From contig JBAOHD010000024.1 in NCBI GenBank assembly GCA_037046615.1, positions 4,032-68,031 of the forward strand: a stretch of 64,000 bases of DNA, written 5' to 3'. The DNA is from Phosphoribacter sp037046615. GTDB taxonomy: Bacteria > Actinomycetota > Actinomycetes > Actinomycetales > Dermatophilaceae. Under the pieces are notes generated by a model. It was given only the letters and a program-made list of their open reading frames with translations, did not search any database and was not told the origin of the DNA. The translations under genes and the position numbers were made by a program. This document shows, one piece after another, positions 1 to 10,165 of this stretch (positions are counted from its first letter, which is position 1; each line of letters opens with the position of its first letter).

Positions 1-1
1 G

Positions 2-511
2 CTCGACCACGCGACGTGCCCGCACGGACGCGCGAGCGACTACCCCGTGGTCGCCGCGCGACGACAGCCGCGATCCGCGCCTTCCGGGACGACGTGCTCG
101 CCGCACGTGCGCGCGGGCGGCCGCTCGATCGACGTGCGCTCCCCCGGCGAGTACACCGGCGAGCTCACTGCACATGCCGGACTACCCGCAGGAGGGCGCG
201 CTGCGCGGCGGCCACATCCCGGGCGCGGCGATCGATGCCGTGGGCGCAGGCGGCGAACGACGACGGCACCTTCAAGACCGCCGCCGAGCTGCGCGCGATC
301 TACGCGGGCGAGCTCGGCCTCGACGCCGGACGAGCCGATCGTCGCCTACTGCCGGATCGGCGAGCGCTCGAGCCACACCTGGTTCGTGCTCACGCACCTG
401 CTCGGCTACCCGGACGTCCGCAACTACGACGGCTCGTGGGCGGAGTGGGGCAACAGCGTGCGCGTGCCGATCGAGCGGCCGGGCCAGCCGGTGCGCCCCG
501 CGGAGGCGTGA
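2..511 (+). CDS. Rhodanese-type thiosulfate sulfurtransferase, 5'-truncated and frameshifted
   Basis: Two-domain rhodanese (SseA/CysA type) that moves sulfane sulfur from thiosulfate or 3-mercaptopyruvate to an acceptor. Visible pieces in order: RAFRDDVLAA, SIDVRSPGEYTGEL (conserved DVRSPxEY of the non-catalytic domain), MPDYPQEGALRGGHIPGA, and a C-terminal domain with the catalytic loop CRIGERSSH (Cys near base 350). The tail GYPDVRNYDGSWAEWG is also typical. The pieces lie in all three forward frames, so at least four indels interrupt the gene; I treat these as sequencing errors. The 5' end is outside the window. The stop TGA overlaps the ATG of the next gene, sufE, which fits a sulfur-trafficking pair. 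Confidence 0.8.
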   Translation, partial: LDHATCPHGRASDYPVVAARRQPRSAPSGTTCSPHVRAGGRSIDVRSPGEYTGELTAHAGLPAGGRAARRPHPGRGDRCRGRRRRTTTAPSRPPPSCARSTRASSASTPDEPIVAYCRIGERSSHTWFVLTHLLGYPDVRNYDGSWAEWGNSVRVPIERPGQPVRPAEA

Positions 512-934
512 TGCGCGCAGGCGCTCTCCGAGATCGTCGAGGAGTTCGCGCGAGGCCGACCGGGAGGAGCGCGCTGCAGCTCCTGCTCGAGTTCGGCGAG
601 CGCCTGCCGCCGCTGCCGCCGCGCCTCGCCGCCGCCGGCGAGGCCGCGCTCGAGCGGGTCGTCGAGTGCCAGTCGCCGCTCTTCCTCGCCGTCGAGGTCG
701 GCGGCGAGGGCCGCGTGCGCGCTCTGGTTCGACGCGCCGCCCGAGGCGCCGACGACCCGCGGCTTCGCCGGGATCCTCCACGCGGGGCTCGACGGCGCCA
801 CCGTCGACGAGGTGCTGACGACGCCGGGCGAGCTGACGGCGGAGCTGCGCCTCGCCGAGGTCGTGTCGCCGCTCCGCATGCGGGGCATGGCGGCGATGCT
901 GGCCCGCATCAAGCGCCTCGTCGCCGCGGGCTGA
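511..934 (+). CDS. sufE: SufE family Fe-S cluster assembly sulfur acceptor
   Basis: Takes persulfide sulfur from a cysteine desulfurase for Fe-S cluster building. After correcting single-base indels the protein (about 140 aa) reads ALSEIVEEF at the start, LLLEFGERLPPLPPRL, then ERVVECQSPLFL, where the Cys sits at the SufE active-site loop (usually GCQS/GCES). It ends in RMRGMAAMLARIKRLVAAG. The order and spacing match SufE. Indels lie near 525, 555 and 720. The start ATG overlaps the stop of the upstream rhodanese, so the two are probably co-transcribed. Confidence 0.85.
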
Positions 935-1013
935 CGGCGCACCCGCCGAGCGGCGGGGCGCCGCGCGTTCGACTACGCTTCGCGCACCCGTCCGCGATTC
1001 GGGAGGACCATCC

Positions 1014-1986
1014 GTGAGTGTCGGACTGATCGTGGCGCTCGCCATCGTCGTGCTCGTGCTCGTGCTGGCGCTGCGCTACGTCCGCGTGGTGCGCCAGAGC
1101 ACCACCCTCGTCGTCGAGCGCCTCGGCCGGTACTCGCGCACCCTCTCGCCCGGGCTCAACTTCCTGATCCCGTTCGTGGAGAGCGTCCGGCAGGAGATCG
1201 ACATGCGCGAGCAGGTCGTCTCGTTCCCGCCGCAGCCCGTGATCACCGAGGACAACGTGACGATCTCCATCGACACGGTCTTCTACTTCCAGGTCACGGA
1301 CCCGTTCCGCGCCGTCTACGAGGTCGCGAACCTGCTCGTCGCGGTCGAGCAGCTGACGACGACCACGCTCCGCAACGTGATCGGCTCGCTCTCCCTCGAG
1401 GAGACGCTGACGAGCCGCGACAAGATCAACGCCGACCTCCGCGTCGTGCTCGACGAGGCGACGGAGCGCTGGGGCATCCGCGTCAGCCGCATCGAGCTGA
1501 AGTCGATCGACCCGCCGATGTCCATCCAGGAGGCGATGGAGAAGCAGATGCGGGCCGAGCGCGACAAGCGCGCGGCGATCCTCACGGCCGAGGGCGACAA
1601 GCAGTCCGCGGTGCTCACGGCCGAGGGCGAGCGGCAGGCCGCGATCCTGCGCGCCGAGGCCGAGCAGCAGCGCGGCGATCCTCCGCGCCGAGGGCGACAA
1701 GCAGGCGAAGATCCTGCGCGCCCAGGGCGACGCCGAGGCCGTGCGCCAGGTCTTCCACGCGATCCACGAGGGCGACCCGACGCCCGACCTGCTCACGTAC
1801 AAGTACCTCGAGCAGCTGCCGCTGCTCGCGAACGGGCAGGCGACGAAGCTGCTGATGGTGCCGAGCGACGCCGTGCAGGCGCTCGGCTCGATGGCCTCCC
1901 TCGGGGCGGCCTTCCAGACCGGGCAGGACGTGGCGGGCGGCGACGGGCGGCCGGCCGGCGGCCGCGGGCCGGGTGGCGCCGCGTGA
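1014..1986 (+). CDS. SPFH/Band 7 (stomatin/slipin-like) membrane protein
   Basis: Membrane-scaffold protein of the stomatin/prohibitin family. A GTG start follows GGGAGGACC. Residues 1-25 form one hydrophobic anchor (LIVALAIVVLVLVLALRYV). The SPFH domain follows, with VVERLGRYSRTLSPGLNFLIPF, DMREQVVSFPPQPVITEDN and ITVFYFQVTDP-like core elements. Next is an Ala/Glu/Arg-rich coiled coil of repeated LTAEGD/LRAEGE units (about residues 180-240), where a +1 indel near 1,675 breaks the frame. The end includes YKYLEQLPLLANGQATKLLMVPSD, typical of slipins. The GTG of the next gene overlaps the stop by 4 bp. The substrate or partner protease is not evident. Confidence 0.9.
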
Positions 1987-3778
1987 GCGCGATCGAGGCG
2001 GCGGGGCCGCGCGCGGAGGGCGTCCGCTGGGACTCTCGCCCGGATCGTCGCCGACGACGACGCGGCGCGCGGCGCTGCTCGACGACGCGCTGGCCGCGTC
2101 CGCGGCCTTCGCGGAGCGCTACCGCGGGCGCGTCGCGGAGCTCGATCGCGGAGCAGCTCGCAGCGGCGCTCGCCGAGCTCGGCGAGCTCGGCAACGCGCT
2201 CGGCGCGCGTCGGCTCGTACGCCGGCCTCGCGCGTTCCGTCGACGTGAACGACGTCGAGGCGCGCGACCTCGAGGCGGTCGTCGACCAGGGGCATGGTCG
2301 CCGCCGGCAACGCGCTGCGCTTCTTCGAGCTCGAGTGGATCGCGCTCGACGACGCCCGCGCCGAGGAGCTCCTGGCCGACGAGCGCCTCGCCGCGGACCG
2401 CCACCACCTCGCCGCCGAGCGCCGCTACCGGCCGCACCGGCTGAGCGAGCCCGAGGAGCGCATGCTCGCCGAGCGCGAGCCCGTCGTGCAGGCGTGGTCG
2501 AGCCTCTTCGACCAGACCGTCGCGAACGTCCGCACGACGTTCGACGACGGGCGCCGGGCGAGCGCCCGCACACGGTCGAGGAGCTGCTCTCGTACGTGCA
2601 CCGGCCCGCAGCGCGAGCTGCGCCTGCGCGCGCTCGACACGCTCTACGCCGCGCTCGAGCCGCAGACGCCGGTGCTCGCGAGCTGCTACGACGCGATCGT
2701 CGCCGACCGGCTCGTGCAGGACCGCCTGCGCGCCTACCCGGATCCCGCTCGCCGCGCGCCACCTCTCGAACGAGCTCGAGCCGGCCGCGGTCGACGCGAT
2801 GATGGCGGCGATCGAGGAGCGCTACGACATCGCGCAGCGCTGGTTCCGGCGCAAGGCGGAGCTGCTCGGCCTCGAGCGCCTCCACCTCGCCGACCAGTAC
2901 GCGCCGCTCGACGCGGGCCGCGTCGTCTCGTACGCCGAGTCGCAGGGCCCTCGTGCGCGACGCCTTCGGCCGCTTCTCGCCCGAGGTGCGCGACCTCTGC
3001 GAGGCGTTCTTCGAGGAGCGCCGCGTCGACGCCGAGCCGCGGCCGGGCAAGCGCGGCGGCGCGTTCTGCGCGAGCGTCGCCCAGGACGCCTCCCCGTACG
3101 TGCTCCTGAACTACACGGACACGCTGCGCGACGTGATGACGATGGCCCACGAGCTCGGCCACGGCATGCACTTCGCCTACTCCCGGGCGCAGACGCCGCA
3201 CTCGTTCCACGCGCCGCTCGCCCTCTGCGAGGTGCCGAGCACGTTCGCCGAGCTGCTCGTCTTCGACCGCATGCTCGAGACCGAGGAGGACCCGGCGACG
3301 CGCGCCGCGCTCGTCCGCGGCGAGCTCGAGAGCGGCTTCGCCACCGTCTTCCGCCAGACGATGATGGTGCGCTACGAGCAGGACTCGTACGGCACGCGCG
3401 GCGGGCGGCCAGGCGCTCACGCCGGAGCGGCTCTCCGACTTCTGGCTCGATCGCAACCGGCGCTACTACGGCGACTCGATGGAGCTGCCGGAGGGCTACC
3501 GGCTCGGCTGGTCGTACATCCCGCACTTCATCCACACGCGCTTCTACACGTACGCGTACGCGTTCGCGCACCTCGCGAGCCTCGTCCTCTACGCCCTCTA
3601 CCGCGACGAGGGCGCGTCGGCGTTCGTGCCGCGCTACCTGCAGCTGCTCCAGACGGGCGGCTCCGCCGCGCCGGGCGACCAGCTCGGCGCGTTCGGCATC
3701 GACCTCGCCGACGTCGGAACGTGGCGGCGCGGGCTCGACGAGATGGAGCGGATGCTCGACGCGGCGCTCGCCGGCTGA
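1983..3778 (+). CDS. pepF: Oligoendopeptidase F family M3 metallopeptidase, frameshifted
   Basis: Cytoplasmic zinc peptidase that degrades short peptides. The start is the GTG in a GTGA overlap with the SPFH gene. Corrected length is about 595 aa, normal for PepF (around 600). An alpha-helical N-terminal lobe includes LSRIVADDDAA and ALRFFELEWIALDD. The catalytic centre is MAHELGHGMHFAYS (HExxH near 3,150), with the distal Glu in APLALCEVPSTFAELLVFDRML. The C-terminus has GWSYIPHFIHTRFYTYAYAFAHLASLVLYA. At least eight frameshifts interrupt it, yet every family landmark is in order, which argues against true decay. Confidence 0.9.
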
Positions 3779-3797
3779 CCGCCGGCGGGAGCGCGAG

Positions 3798-3880
3798 TGC
3801 CGAAGGCGGGAGTCGAACCCGCACGCCCTCTCGGGCGACCGATTTTGAGTCGGCCGCGTCTACCGTTCCGCCACTTCGGC
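3798..3880 (-). tRNA. tRNA-Leu (anticodon CAA)
   Basis: Cloverleaf on the minus strand, 83 nt with a long class II variable arm. The acceptor stem GCCGAAG pairs with CTTCGGC followed by discriminator A. The D-arm contains GGAACGGTAGAC. The anticodon arm is GCCGA-CTCAAAA-TCGGT, giving anticodon CAA (codon UUG). The T-arm has GGTTCGACTCC. The long variable arm supports leucine. No CCA is encoded. No indel is seen. Confidence 0.93.
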
Positions 3881-3889
3881 GCCGTCCGA

Positions 3890-5135
3890 GCATACACGCG
3901 CACGCCCCGGCGGCGCGCGGCGGCGCTCGTGCTCGCGGTCGCGCTCGCCGCGGTCGCGCTCGCGGCCTGCGACGACGAGCGGCGCGACGCGGCGAGCGGG
4001 GCGACGGAGCCGCGCGGCGGACGCCCCGCGCCGCGGACCGTCGCTCGCGCCGCTGCTGCGCGGCCCGCGCGCGGCGCTCGGCGCGAGCGCGGCTCGCCGC
4101 CGTGCGCGCGGTCGTCGACGCGCGCGGCGGACGGCGCGGCCGCCGCCGGCTCGTCGTCGAGCGGCGTCGACATCGGCCGCGCGCGGCTGCACGTCGGCAC
4201 GGCCGCGGAGGCCGCCGCGCGACGCCGCGCACCGCCGCCGTGGTCGGCGGGGCTCGGACGAGCGCCTGCGCCGACGGCGATCGCGCGCCGTCGACGGCGC
4301 CGAGCGGGGCTCGCCCTGCTCGCCGACGGACGCGGGCGGCGCGCCCGCGCCGGACGCGGGTCTGCCTGCGCCTGACACCGACGGCGGGCTGGAGCGATGG
4401 CGCGTCGCCGCCGTCGCGCCTCGCCGCCGACCTCGGCGCCGAGCGCGGGTGGCGGTGCTCGAGGACGGCAGCGCGGGAGGCCGTCGGCCTCGGCGACGCC
4501 GTCGCCCGCGGCCGCGGCGGCGGCGGGCGTCGCGGTGGCGGAGCGCGTGCGGGTCGACGCGACCGGGACGCCGCGAGCGACGCTGCGTCCGCGGCCTCGG
4601 CCGGACGTGGACGCCGTGATCCTGCTGGCGGCGCCCGCGCCCGCCGGGCTCGCCGCGCTCGCGGGCCGGGCGGCGGCGGGCGGCGCCGGGGCCGCCGCGG
4701 TGCCGGTGATCGCGCCGGACGCGTACGCGATCGGCGGCTGCTCGCAGCACTCCCGGCGCCGGCAGCTCGCGGGCGTCGCGCGTGCTCTTCCCGGGCGTCG
4801 CGCCGCCCGTCGTGCTCCGCGGCCGCGGCGGCGGCGCCGCGGCGCCTCGCGGAGGCGCTCGCGGCGGAGGACGCGAGCCTCGAGCCGCTGGCGGCGGAGG
4901 CGGCGGCGGCGGCGCAGGCCGTGCTCGCCGCACCCTCCGACGAGACGCCGACGGCAGCCGCGGCGGCGCGTGCGCGCGGCCGCGGGCGGGGTGCGCCTCG
5001 ACGCCGGCACGCGCGGCGACGGGCGCCGCGCGTCGGCGTTCGCGGCCGGACGGCAGCGCGGCCGTGCGCACCCTCTCCGTGCTCGTCGCCCGCCCGCCGC
5101 GGCTCGGCGTCGAGCGCACGCTCGTGCTGCCGTAG
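3890..5135 (+). CDS. Putative lipoprotein with periplasmic-binding-protein-like fold, heavily frameshifted
   Basis: The N-terminus is a lipoprotein signal: an Arg cluster, then LVLAVALAAVALAAC with an LAAC lipobox near 3,960. Later pieces, in several frames, read VAAVAPRLAADLG, AERVAVLEDG, LGDAVARAAAAAGVAVAERVRV, VDAVILLAAPAPAGLAALAGRAA and VPVIAPDAYAIGG. This alternating beta/alpha pattern resembles the type I substrate-binding fold of branched-chain amino-acid receptors (inference). It ends in LSVLVARPPRLGVERTLVLP. The start codon cannot be fixed; GTG at 3,929 is in frame but inside the signal, so an indel probably hides the true start. A secreted or lipid-anchored protein is fairly sure, the ligand-binding role is not. 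Confidence 0.5.
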
Positions 5136-5245
5136 CGTCGCCCGCTCCGGCGCGGCGCGCCGCGGAGCGCTGGTAGCCTCCGTCCGGCCTGGCGAGGCCG
5201 GCGGTCAGCTCGCCGCCGCGCCGCTCGCGCGCCGCCCCCTCCTCG

Positions 5246-5951
5246 ATGCCCGCTCCCTCCGCCGAGACGACCCTCCTGCGCGTCGCGCTGCCGGACCGCC
5301 CGGGCGCGCTCGCGAGCCTCGCGCGCTGCCTCGGCGCCTGCGGCGTCGACATCCAGGGCGTCGAGGTCGTCGGCCACGAGGACGGCGTCGCGATCGACGA
5401 CATCCTCGTCCACGGCGGCGATCTCGAGCCGGGCGCTCGGCGCCCTCGACGACGACGTGCGGGTGCTCGGCCGCGTGGCGGGCGCGAGCCTGCCCGACCC
5501 GGGCCTCCTGATGGCGGAGGCGCTCGGGGCGGTGCTCGCCGCGCCGACCGTGGAGGCCGCGCGGGCCGCGATCGTGCGCGCCGCGCGGTGCGGATCGGGG
5601 CCGGCTCCGGCGGCGGCGCTGCTCCGGCGCTCGGGGGCCGACGACCGCCTCTCGCCTCGACCGGCGCGACCGTGCCCGGGCCTCGGGGACGTCCCCGCCT
5701 ACCAGCCGTCGCTCGCGCGGCGCGCGCTCCGCGCGCGGGCCGGCCGCTCGCCGCCGCCGCGGCCGACGAGGGCTGGGCGCCGCCCGCCTGGCGCGAGGCG
5801 CTGCCGGGACGCCAGGTCGCCGCGGTGCCGGTCGTCGTCGGCGACGACGCCGCCTGCTCGTCGTGCGCGACGCGGACGTCCCGTTCGTCGACGCCGAGGT
5901 CGACCGTCTCGCGGCGCTCCTGCGGGTCGTCCTCTCTCCCCGAACGGGTAG
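5246..5951 (+). CDS. ACT-domain protein, frameshifted
   Basis: The first 70 residues are an ACT domain: LLRVALPDRPGALASLARCLGACGVDIQGVEVVGHEDG, with the usual DRPG turn after strand 1 and a G-V-D-I start to strand 2. The rest (about 160 aa across several frames) includes VRVLGRVAGASLPDPGLLMAEALGAVLAAPTVEAA and a late stretch AAVPVVVGDD...VVRDADVPFVDAEVDRLAALL that looks GAF-like. ACT domains usually bind amino acids, so a ligand-responsive regulatory protein is plausible. The DNA or enzyme partner is not visible. ATG start at 5,246. Confidence 0.65.
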
Positions 5952-6015
5952 GCGATCTGCGGGCGGCCACCCGGGCGGTCCGACGCCGACCGCGAAGTGG
6001 GTCTAGGGTGCGACG

Positions 6016-6850
6016 GTGATCGCCCCCCGCGTCGTCGTCGCCGGCCTCGCGCGCGCCCTCGCTGCGCCGACCGCCACCGCCGCGGTGCCGACGGCGCCCG
6101 CGCGCGTCTGGTACCGTGCCGAGCTCGCCTGTCCTAGGCGAGACGCTCCGTGCGAGCGGCGCGGGCGACCAGCAGACGACCGCCGCCACGCGGCTCGCGC
6201 TCGTCCTGCGGAGCTGGCGCCCCGCATGCCGTTCACGCGCACCGTGCACGCCACGGCCGTGCGCCCGCGCCGCGGCGCCGCTGAGTCAGCGGCGCGCGCA
6301 CGGCGGCTCGGCTACCGGGAGCAGCTCGCGTTCGCCGCGCCGCTCGCCGGCGCGTTCGGCGCGACGGGCGTCGTCGAGCTCGTCGAGACGCGCCGCGCGT
6401 ACCGCCCGGGGGAGGGCGTGCCGTGCGCCACGCTCGTCAGCGACGGCGTCGCAGGGCCGAGGCCGCTCGAGTGGCATCGACCGGCCGCGGCGGCTTCGTC
6501 GGCTGGGGCCTCGCGCTCACGGGCGCGCGCCGCGCCGAGATGCGCGGCTCGCGCCTGGCGCGACGTGCCCCGCCCGCGTCGGCCGCGCGGGCATCGTCGA
6601 CGTCGCAGGGACGCCGGTGCCGGCGGACGTGCTCGACGTGCCGGGCCTGCGCGTCCGGCGGGGCTGCCGCGCGGCGCCGCGCTGCGCGCCCGACGCCGCG
6701 CGGCTCGTCGTGGGGCGGCGCTTCGGACGGCCGCTCCGCTTCGTCTGGGACGGCCGCCAGCGGCGCGGCGTCCTCACCGTGCTCTCGCAGCACGTCCAGA
6801 TCGCGCTCGTCCCGTGCGGCAGCGGGCGGCGACCTGGCCGCTGCGGCTGA
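6016..6850 (+). CDS. Unrecognised coding region, possibly secreted, frameshifted
   Basis: I do not recognise this protein. The N-terminus MIAPRVVVAGLARALAAPTATAAVPTAPARVWYR could be a signal peptide followed by a mature chain. Middle pieces include LGYREQLAFAAPLAGAFGATGVVELVETRRAYRPGEGVPCATLVSDGVAGPRPLEW. The last frame has GIVDVAGTPVPADVLDVPGLRVRRG and VLTVLSQHVQIALVPCGSG before the stop. Codon third positions are overwhelmingly G/C across these frames, which supports coding on this strand. At least four frame changes are needed to join them. The region could also hold two adjacent genes, with a second start at 6,226 (MPFTRTVHATAV). Confidence 0.35.
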
Positions 6851-6877
6851 GCCGAGCTCGCGCACGGGGGCGTGGGC

Positions 6878-7267
6878 TCACGCGCCGTCGCGGGCGCGCA
6901 GCGCGCCGTCGAGCGGCGCGAGGCTCTCGCGTCGTCCGCGTCGTCGAACGCGTCGGTGCGCTCCTGGCCGCCGAGCGACGAGGACGAGCGCGGTAGCTCG
7001 TAGCAGTCGGCGCAGCCCGTCTCGCCCGACGGCGGCGCGGGCAGGGGATCGGGCACGAGCCCGGCGAGCTCCGCGAGACCGGCCTCGTCCGAGACCGACC
7101 ACCGTGCGGGCAGGCTGGCCCGTGAAGCCGCCCGACCACGTCAGCGACGCGCGCTCGAGCGGCGCGGCGACGAGCGTGGTGCCGGTCGAGGAGCCGGTGC
7201 CGACGTCGCTCGTGGCGACCCCGCCGAAGCCGAGGAAGGCGAGGAGCGCTGCGAGGATCGCGATCAT
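6878..7267 (-). CDS. Small exported or membrane-anchored protein of unknown function
   Basis: The minus-strand reading starts MSMIAILAALLAFLGFGGVATSDVG, a clear hydrophobic leader. It continues SGTTLVAAPLERASLTWSGGFTGQPARTVV. After an indel it reads SDEAGLAELAGLVPDPLPAPPSGETGCADCYELPRSSSSLGG, with a CxxC pair, then FDDADDAESLAPLDGALRARDGA and a stop. Corrected length is about 129 aa. No family recognised. It is divergent from glnA (about 165 bp between starts). The CxxC could bind a metal or form a disulfide; no more can be said. Confidence 0.45.
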   Translation of the reverse strand: MIAILAALLAFLGFGGVATSDVGTGSSTGTTLVAAPLERASLTWSGGFTGQPARTVVGLGRGRSRGARRARARSPARAAVGRDGLRRLLRATALVLVARRPGAHRRVRRRGRRESLAPLDGALRARDGA

Positions 7268-7431
7268 GGACATCGGACGCACTGTAGCCCGCGGGGGTTC
7301 CCGCGTCGCGGCCGAGGGGTCGCCTGCTACGCTGTCGCGCGCTGGCAGTGCTGCTGGCACGACGCGATGCGGCGTCCCCGTCCGGGGAGTCGTGCGCCCT
7401 CCCGAGGGGGACGCAGGACAAGGAGGACGGC

Positions 7432-8768
7432 GTGGACAAGCGCGACTTGATCGAGAAGTGCCGCGAGCACAACGTGCGCTTCGTGCGGCTCCAGTTCACC
7501 GAGCTCTACGGGCACATGAAGAACGTCTCGATCCCGGTCGAGGAGCTCGAGAAGGCGCTGGACAACGAGCTCATGTTCGACGGCTCGTCGATCCGCGGCT
7601 ACAAGCGGATCGAGCAGTCGGACATGTACTTCCGCCCCGATCCGGACACCTTCACGATCCTGCCGTGGCGCCACCGCGCCTCGGGCGCCGTCGCCCGCCT
7701 CATCTGCGACGTCGCCGACCCCGACGGCACGCCGTTCGCGGGCGACCCGCGCGTCGCGCTCAAGAAGGTCGTCGCGCAGGCGGCCGAGCTCGGCTACACA
7801 GATGGGCGTCGGCCCGGAGGCGGAGTTCTTCCTCTTCAAGCGCGACGCGCTCGGGCGCCCCGACGGTGGACACGCACGACAAGGCCGGCTACTTCGACGT
7901 GGCGCCGTCCGACCTCGGCGAGAACACGCGGCGCGACATCGAGGACACGCTGCACGAGATGGGCTTCGCGCTCGAGGCATCGCACCACGAGGTCGCGATC
8001 GGCCAGCACGAGATCGACTTCCGGCACGCCGAGCCCGATCACGACTGCGCCGACAACCTCGTCACGTTCCGCTGGGTCGTGCGCGTGATCGCAGCCGAGC
8101 ACGGCATGCACGCGACGTTCATGCCGAAGCCGATCTTCGGCGAGAACGGCTCGGGCATGCACGTCAACCAGTCGCTCGCGACGGGACGGCGAGAACGCGT
8201 TCTACGACCCGAGCGGCGAGCTCGAGCTGTCCGGCCCGGCGTACGGCTACATCGCCGGCCTGCTCGACGCACGTGAAGGCGATCACCGGCGATCGCGAAC
8301 CCGACCGTCAACTCGTACAAGCGGCTCGTGCCGGGCTACGAGGCGCCGGTCTACATCGCGTGGTCGCCGCGGCAACCGCTCCGCCGCGATCCGCATCCCG
8401 GCGAAGCGCGGCCGCTCGACCCGCGTCGAGCTGCGCACCCCGGACCCGACGGCGAACCCGTACCTCGCCTTCGCGGTCATGCTCGCGGCCGGCCTCGACG
8501 GCATCAAGAACGGCCTCACGCCGCCGGCGCCGGTCAACAAGAACATCTACCACCTCTCCGGACGAGGAGCAGCAGGAGCTCGGCATCGACTCCCTGCCGC
8601 ACAACCTCGAGGATGCGCTCGACGCGCTCGAGGCGGACGAGGTGATCCGCGACGCCCTCGGCGAGCACATCTTCGAGGCGTTCCTCGCCGAGAAGCGCGC
8701 GGAGTGGAACGACTACCGCAGCGACCGTGCACCAGTGGGAGCTCGACCGCTACATGGAGTCGTTCTAG
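7432..8768 (+). CDS. glnA: Glutamine synthetase type I
   Basis: Joins glutamate and ammonia with ATP to give glutamine in the cytoplasm. GTG start with AAGGAGG six bases upstream. Landmarks: the N-terminal beta-grasp with FVRLQFTELYGHMKNVSIP and MFDGSSIRGY, the metal/glutamate site GPEAEFFLF, the ATP region MPKPIFGENGSGMHVNQSL, and LVPGYEAPVYIAWSPRNRSAAIRIP. NKNIYHLS occupies the position of the adenylylation loop. Corrected length is 442 aa, like the GSI-alpha group of Bacillus, which is controlled by feedback and not by adenylylation. Eight frameshifts, near 7,800, 7,860, 8,188, 8,273, 8,291, 8,376, 8,563 and 8,729, are all +1. Confidence 0.93.
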
Positions 8769-8880
8769 CGTCTCCGTCGACGGGCTCCGGGCGCGAGGGC
8801 GCGATCGGCCTCGCCGGGGGCGGCCGCCCGGCCGCCCCGCGGCGCCTCCCGGCCCGGGCCCGCCGCTACGGTGGCGCGCC

Positions 8881-9668
8881 ATGCGCGCGCTGATCGTCCT
8901 CAGCGCATCCCGGAGCCGCGCTCGTTCAACGGGCGCCTCGCCGCGCGCCGCGGCGGACGAGCTCGCGGCGGCGCGGCTACGAGGTCGACCTCGACGACCT
9001 CCACGCGGAGGGCTTCGACCCGGTCGAGGCCGCCCCGCTTCTTCCCGGGGCGCGCCCCGGGGCCGTTCGACCCGCAGGCCGAGCAGCGGCGGGCGCACTG
9101 GGAGGCGGGGACGACGGCGCCGGACGTGGCGCGGGAGCTCGAGCGCCTGCGCGCGGCCGACCTCGTCGTCTTCCAGTTCCCGATGTGGTGGCACGCCCAG
9201 CCCGGGATGCTCAAGGGCTGGCTCGACCGGGTGCTCGCCTACGGCGGCGCTCTTCACGGGCAGCGGAGCGCTACGACCGCGGGATGCTGCGCGGGCGGCG
9301 CGCGCTCCTCTCCGTGACGGCGGGCGCGCCCGAGAGCGACGTTCCTGCACGACGGCAGGAGCGGCGAGCTCGACCTCCTGCTCTGGCCGATGGCGTACTC
9401 GCTCTTCTACGTCGGGCTCGACGTGCTGCCGCACCAGGTCGCGTACGAGATCTCCGGGTGCGATCAGCCTACGGGGAGGCGGACGGCACGGCGCGCCGCG
9501 ACCGCTACGAGGCCGGCGCTGCGCGCGCGCCTGCGCAGCGCGGCGACCGATCCCGTGCTGCCGTTCAACGGCTGGGGCGACCTCGGGCCGGACGGGCGCC
9601 TGCGCCCCGGCGTGCGCGGGACGAGCGCGTTCGTGCGCGACGACCCGGCCCGCATCCCCGGCCGCTGA
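8881..9668 (+). CDS. Flavodoxin-fold NAD(P)H dehydrogenase (quinone)
   Basis: Family of KefF, MdaB and NQO1: flavin-dependent two-electron reduction of quinones or similar electrophiles. The start MRALIVLSA leads into a PEPRSFNGRLA flavin loop. The centre has LVVFQFPMWWHAQPGMLKGWLDRVLAYG, the family hallmark. Later pieces are RGRRALLSVTAGAPES, LLLWPMAYSLFYVGLDVLPHQVAYEISG and LPFNGWGDLGPDGRLRPGV. Corrected length is about 258 aa. Several frameshifts. It stands alone between glnA and rpsO. Confidence 0.85.
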
Positions 9669-9774
9669 CCGGAGCCGGCGCTCGGGGCCGCTGCTACGCT
9701 CCCGTCCAGACCGGGCCCCCGGCCGCGTGCTCGTGCGCGCAGCGCTGGTACCCAGGTGACGACCAGGAGGTCAC

Positions 9775-10045
9775 ATGGCGCTCACGGGCGAGAAGAAGCG
9801 CGAGATCATCGAGAAGCACGGCAAGGGCCCGGAGGACACGGGCTCGCCGGAGGTGCAGGTGGCGCTCCTCACGCTTCCGCATCAACGAGCTCACCGAGCA
9901 CATGCGGGCGCACAAGCACGACCACCACTCGCGGCGCGGGCTGCTCATGCTCGTCGGCCGGCGCCGGCGGCTGCTGCAGTACCTGCAGCGCGAGGACGTC
10001 GAGCGCTACCGCGCGCTGATCAAGGAGCTCGGCCTCCGGCGCTGA
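9775..10045 (+). CDS. rpsO: 30S ribosomal protein S15
   Basis: Binds 16S rRNA early in small-subunit assembly. The start MALTGEKKREIIEKHG is preceded by CCAGGAGG. It continues EDTGSPEVQVALLT, then after one inserted base (near 9,873) FRINELTEHMRAHKHDHHSRRGLLMLVGRRRRLLQYL and ends ELGLRR. Corrected length is 89 aa, exactly the family size. It lies directly upstream of pnp, the order conserved in most bacteria. Confidence 0.96.
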
Positions 10046-10165
10046 GACCTCCCCGTACGGGGATGACGAAGACCTGAGCGAGCCCGGCGCGACGTGCGCC
10101 GGGACCGCACGAACGCGGATGTCCGGGCGGTTGGTGCGCGCGGACGAGAAGGGACGTAGGACCAC
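10046..10165 (+). promoter_or_regulatory. rpsO-pnp spacer with two hairpins
   Basis: This 120-base spacer contains CCCCG-TA-CGGGG at about 10,052-10,063 and CCCGGCGC-GACGT-GCGCCGGG at 10,083-10,103. In many bacteria the spacer ahead of pnp forms stems that RNase III cleaves as part of pnp autocontrol, or attenuates read-through from rpsO. The stems are seen; the role is inferred. Confidence 0.4.

Noticed and set aside
272..1045. Long Arg/Ala/Pro-rich open frames antisense to the genes of stretch 1 (also 909-3050 and 3634-6249)
   Set aside because: At this GC content stop codons are rare in all frames. These frames are low-complexity, lack domains, and oppose well-supported genes.
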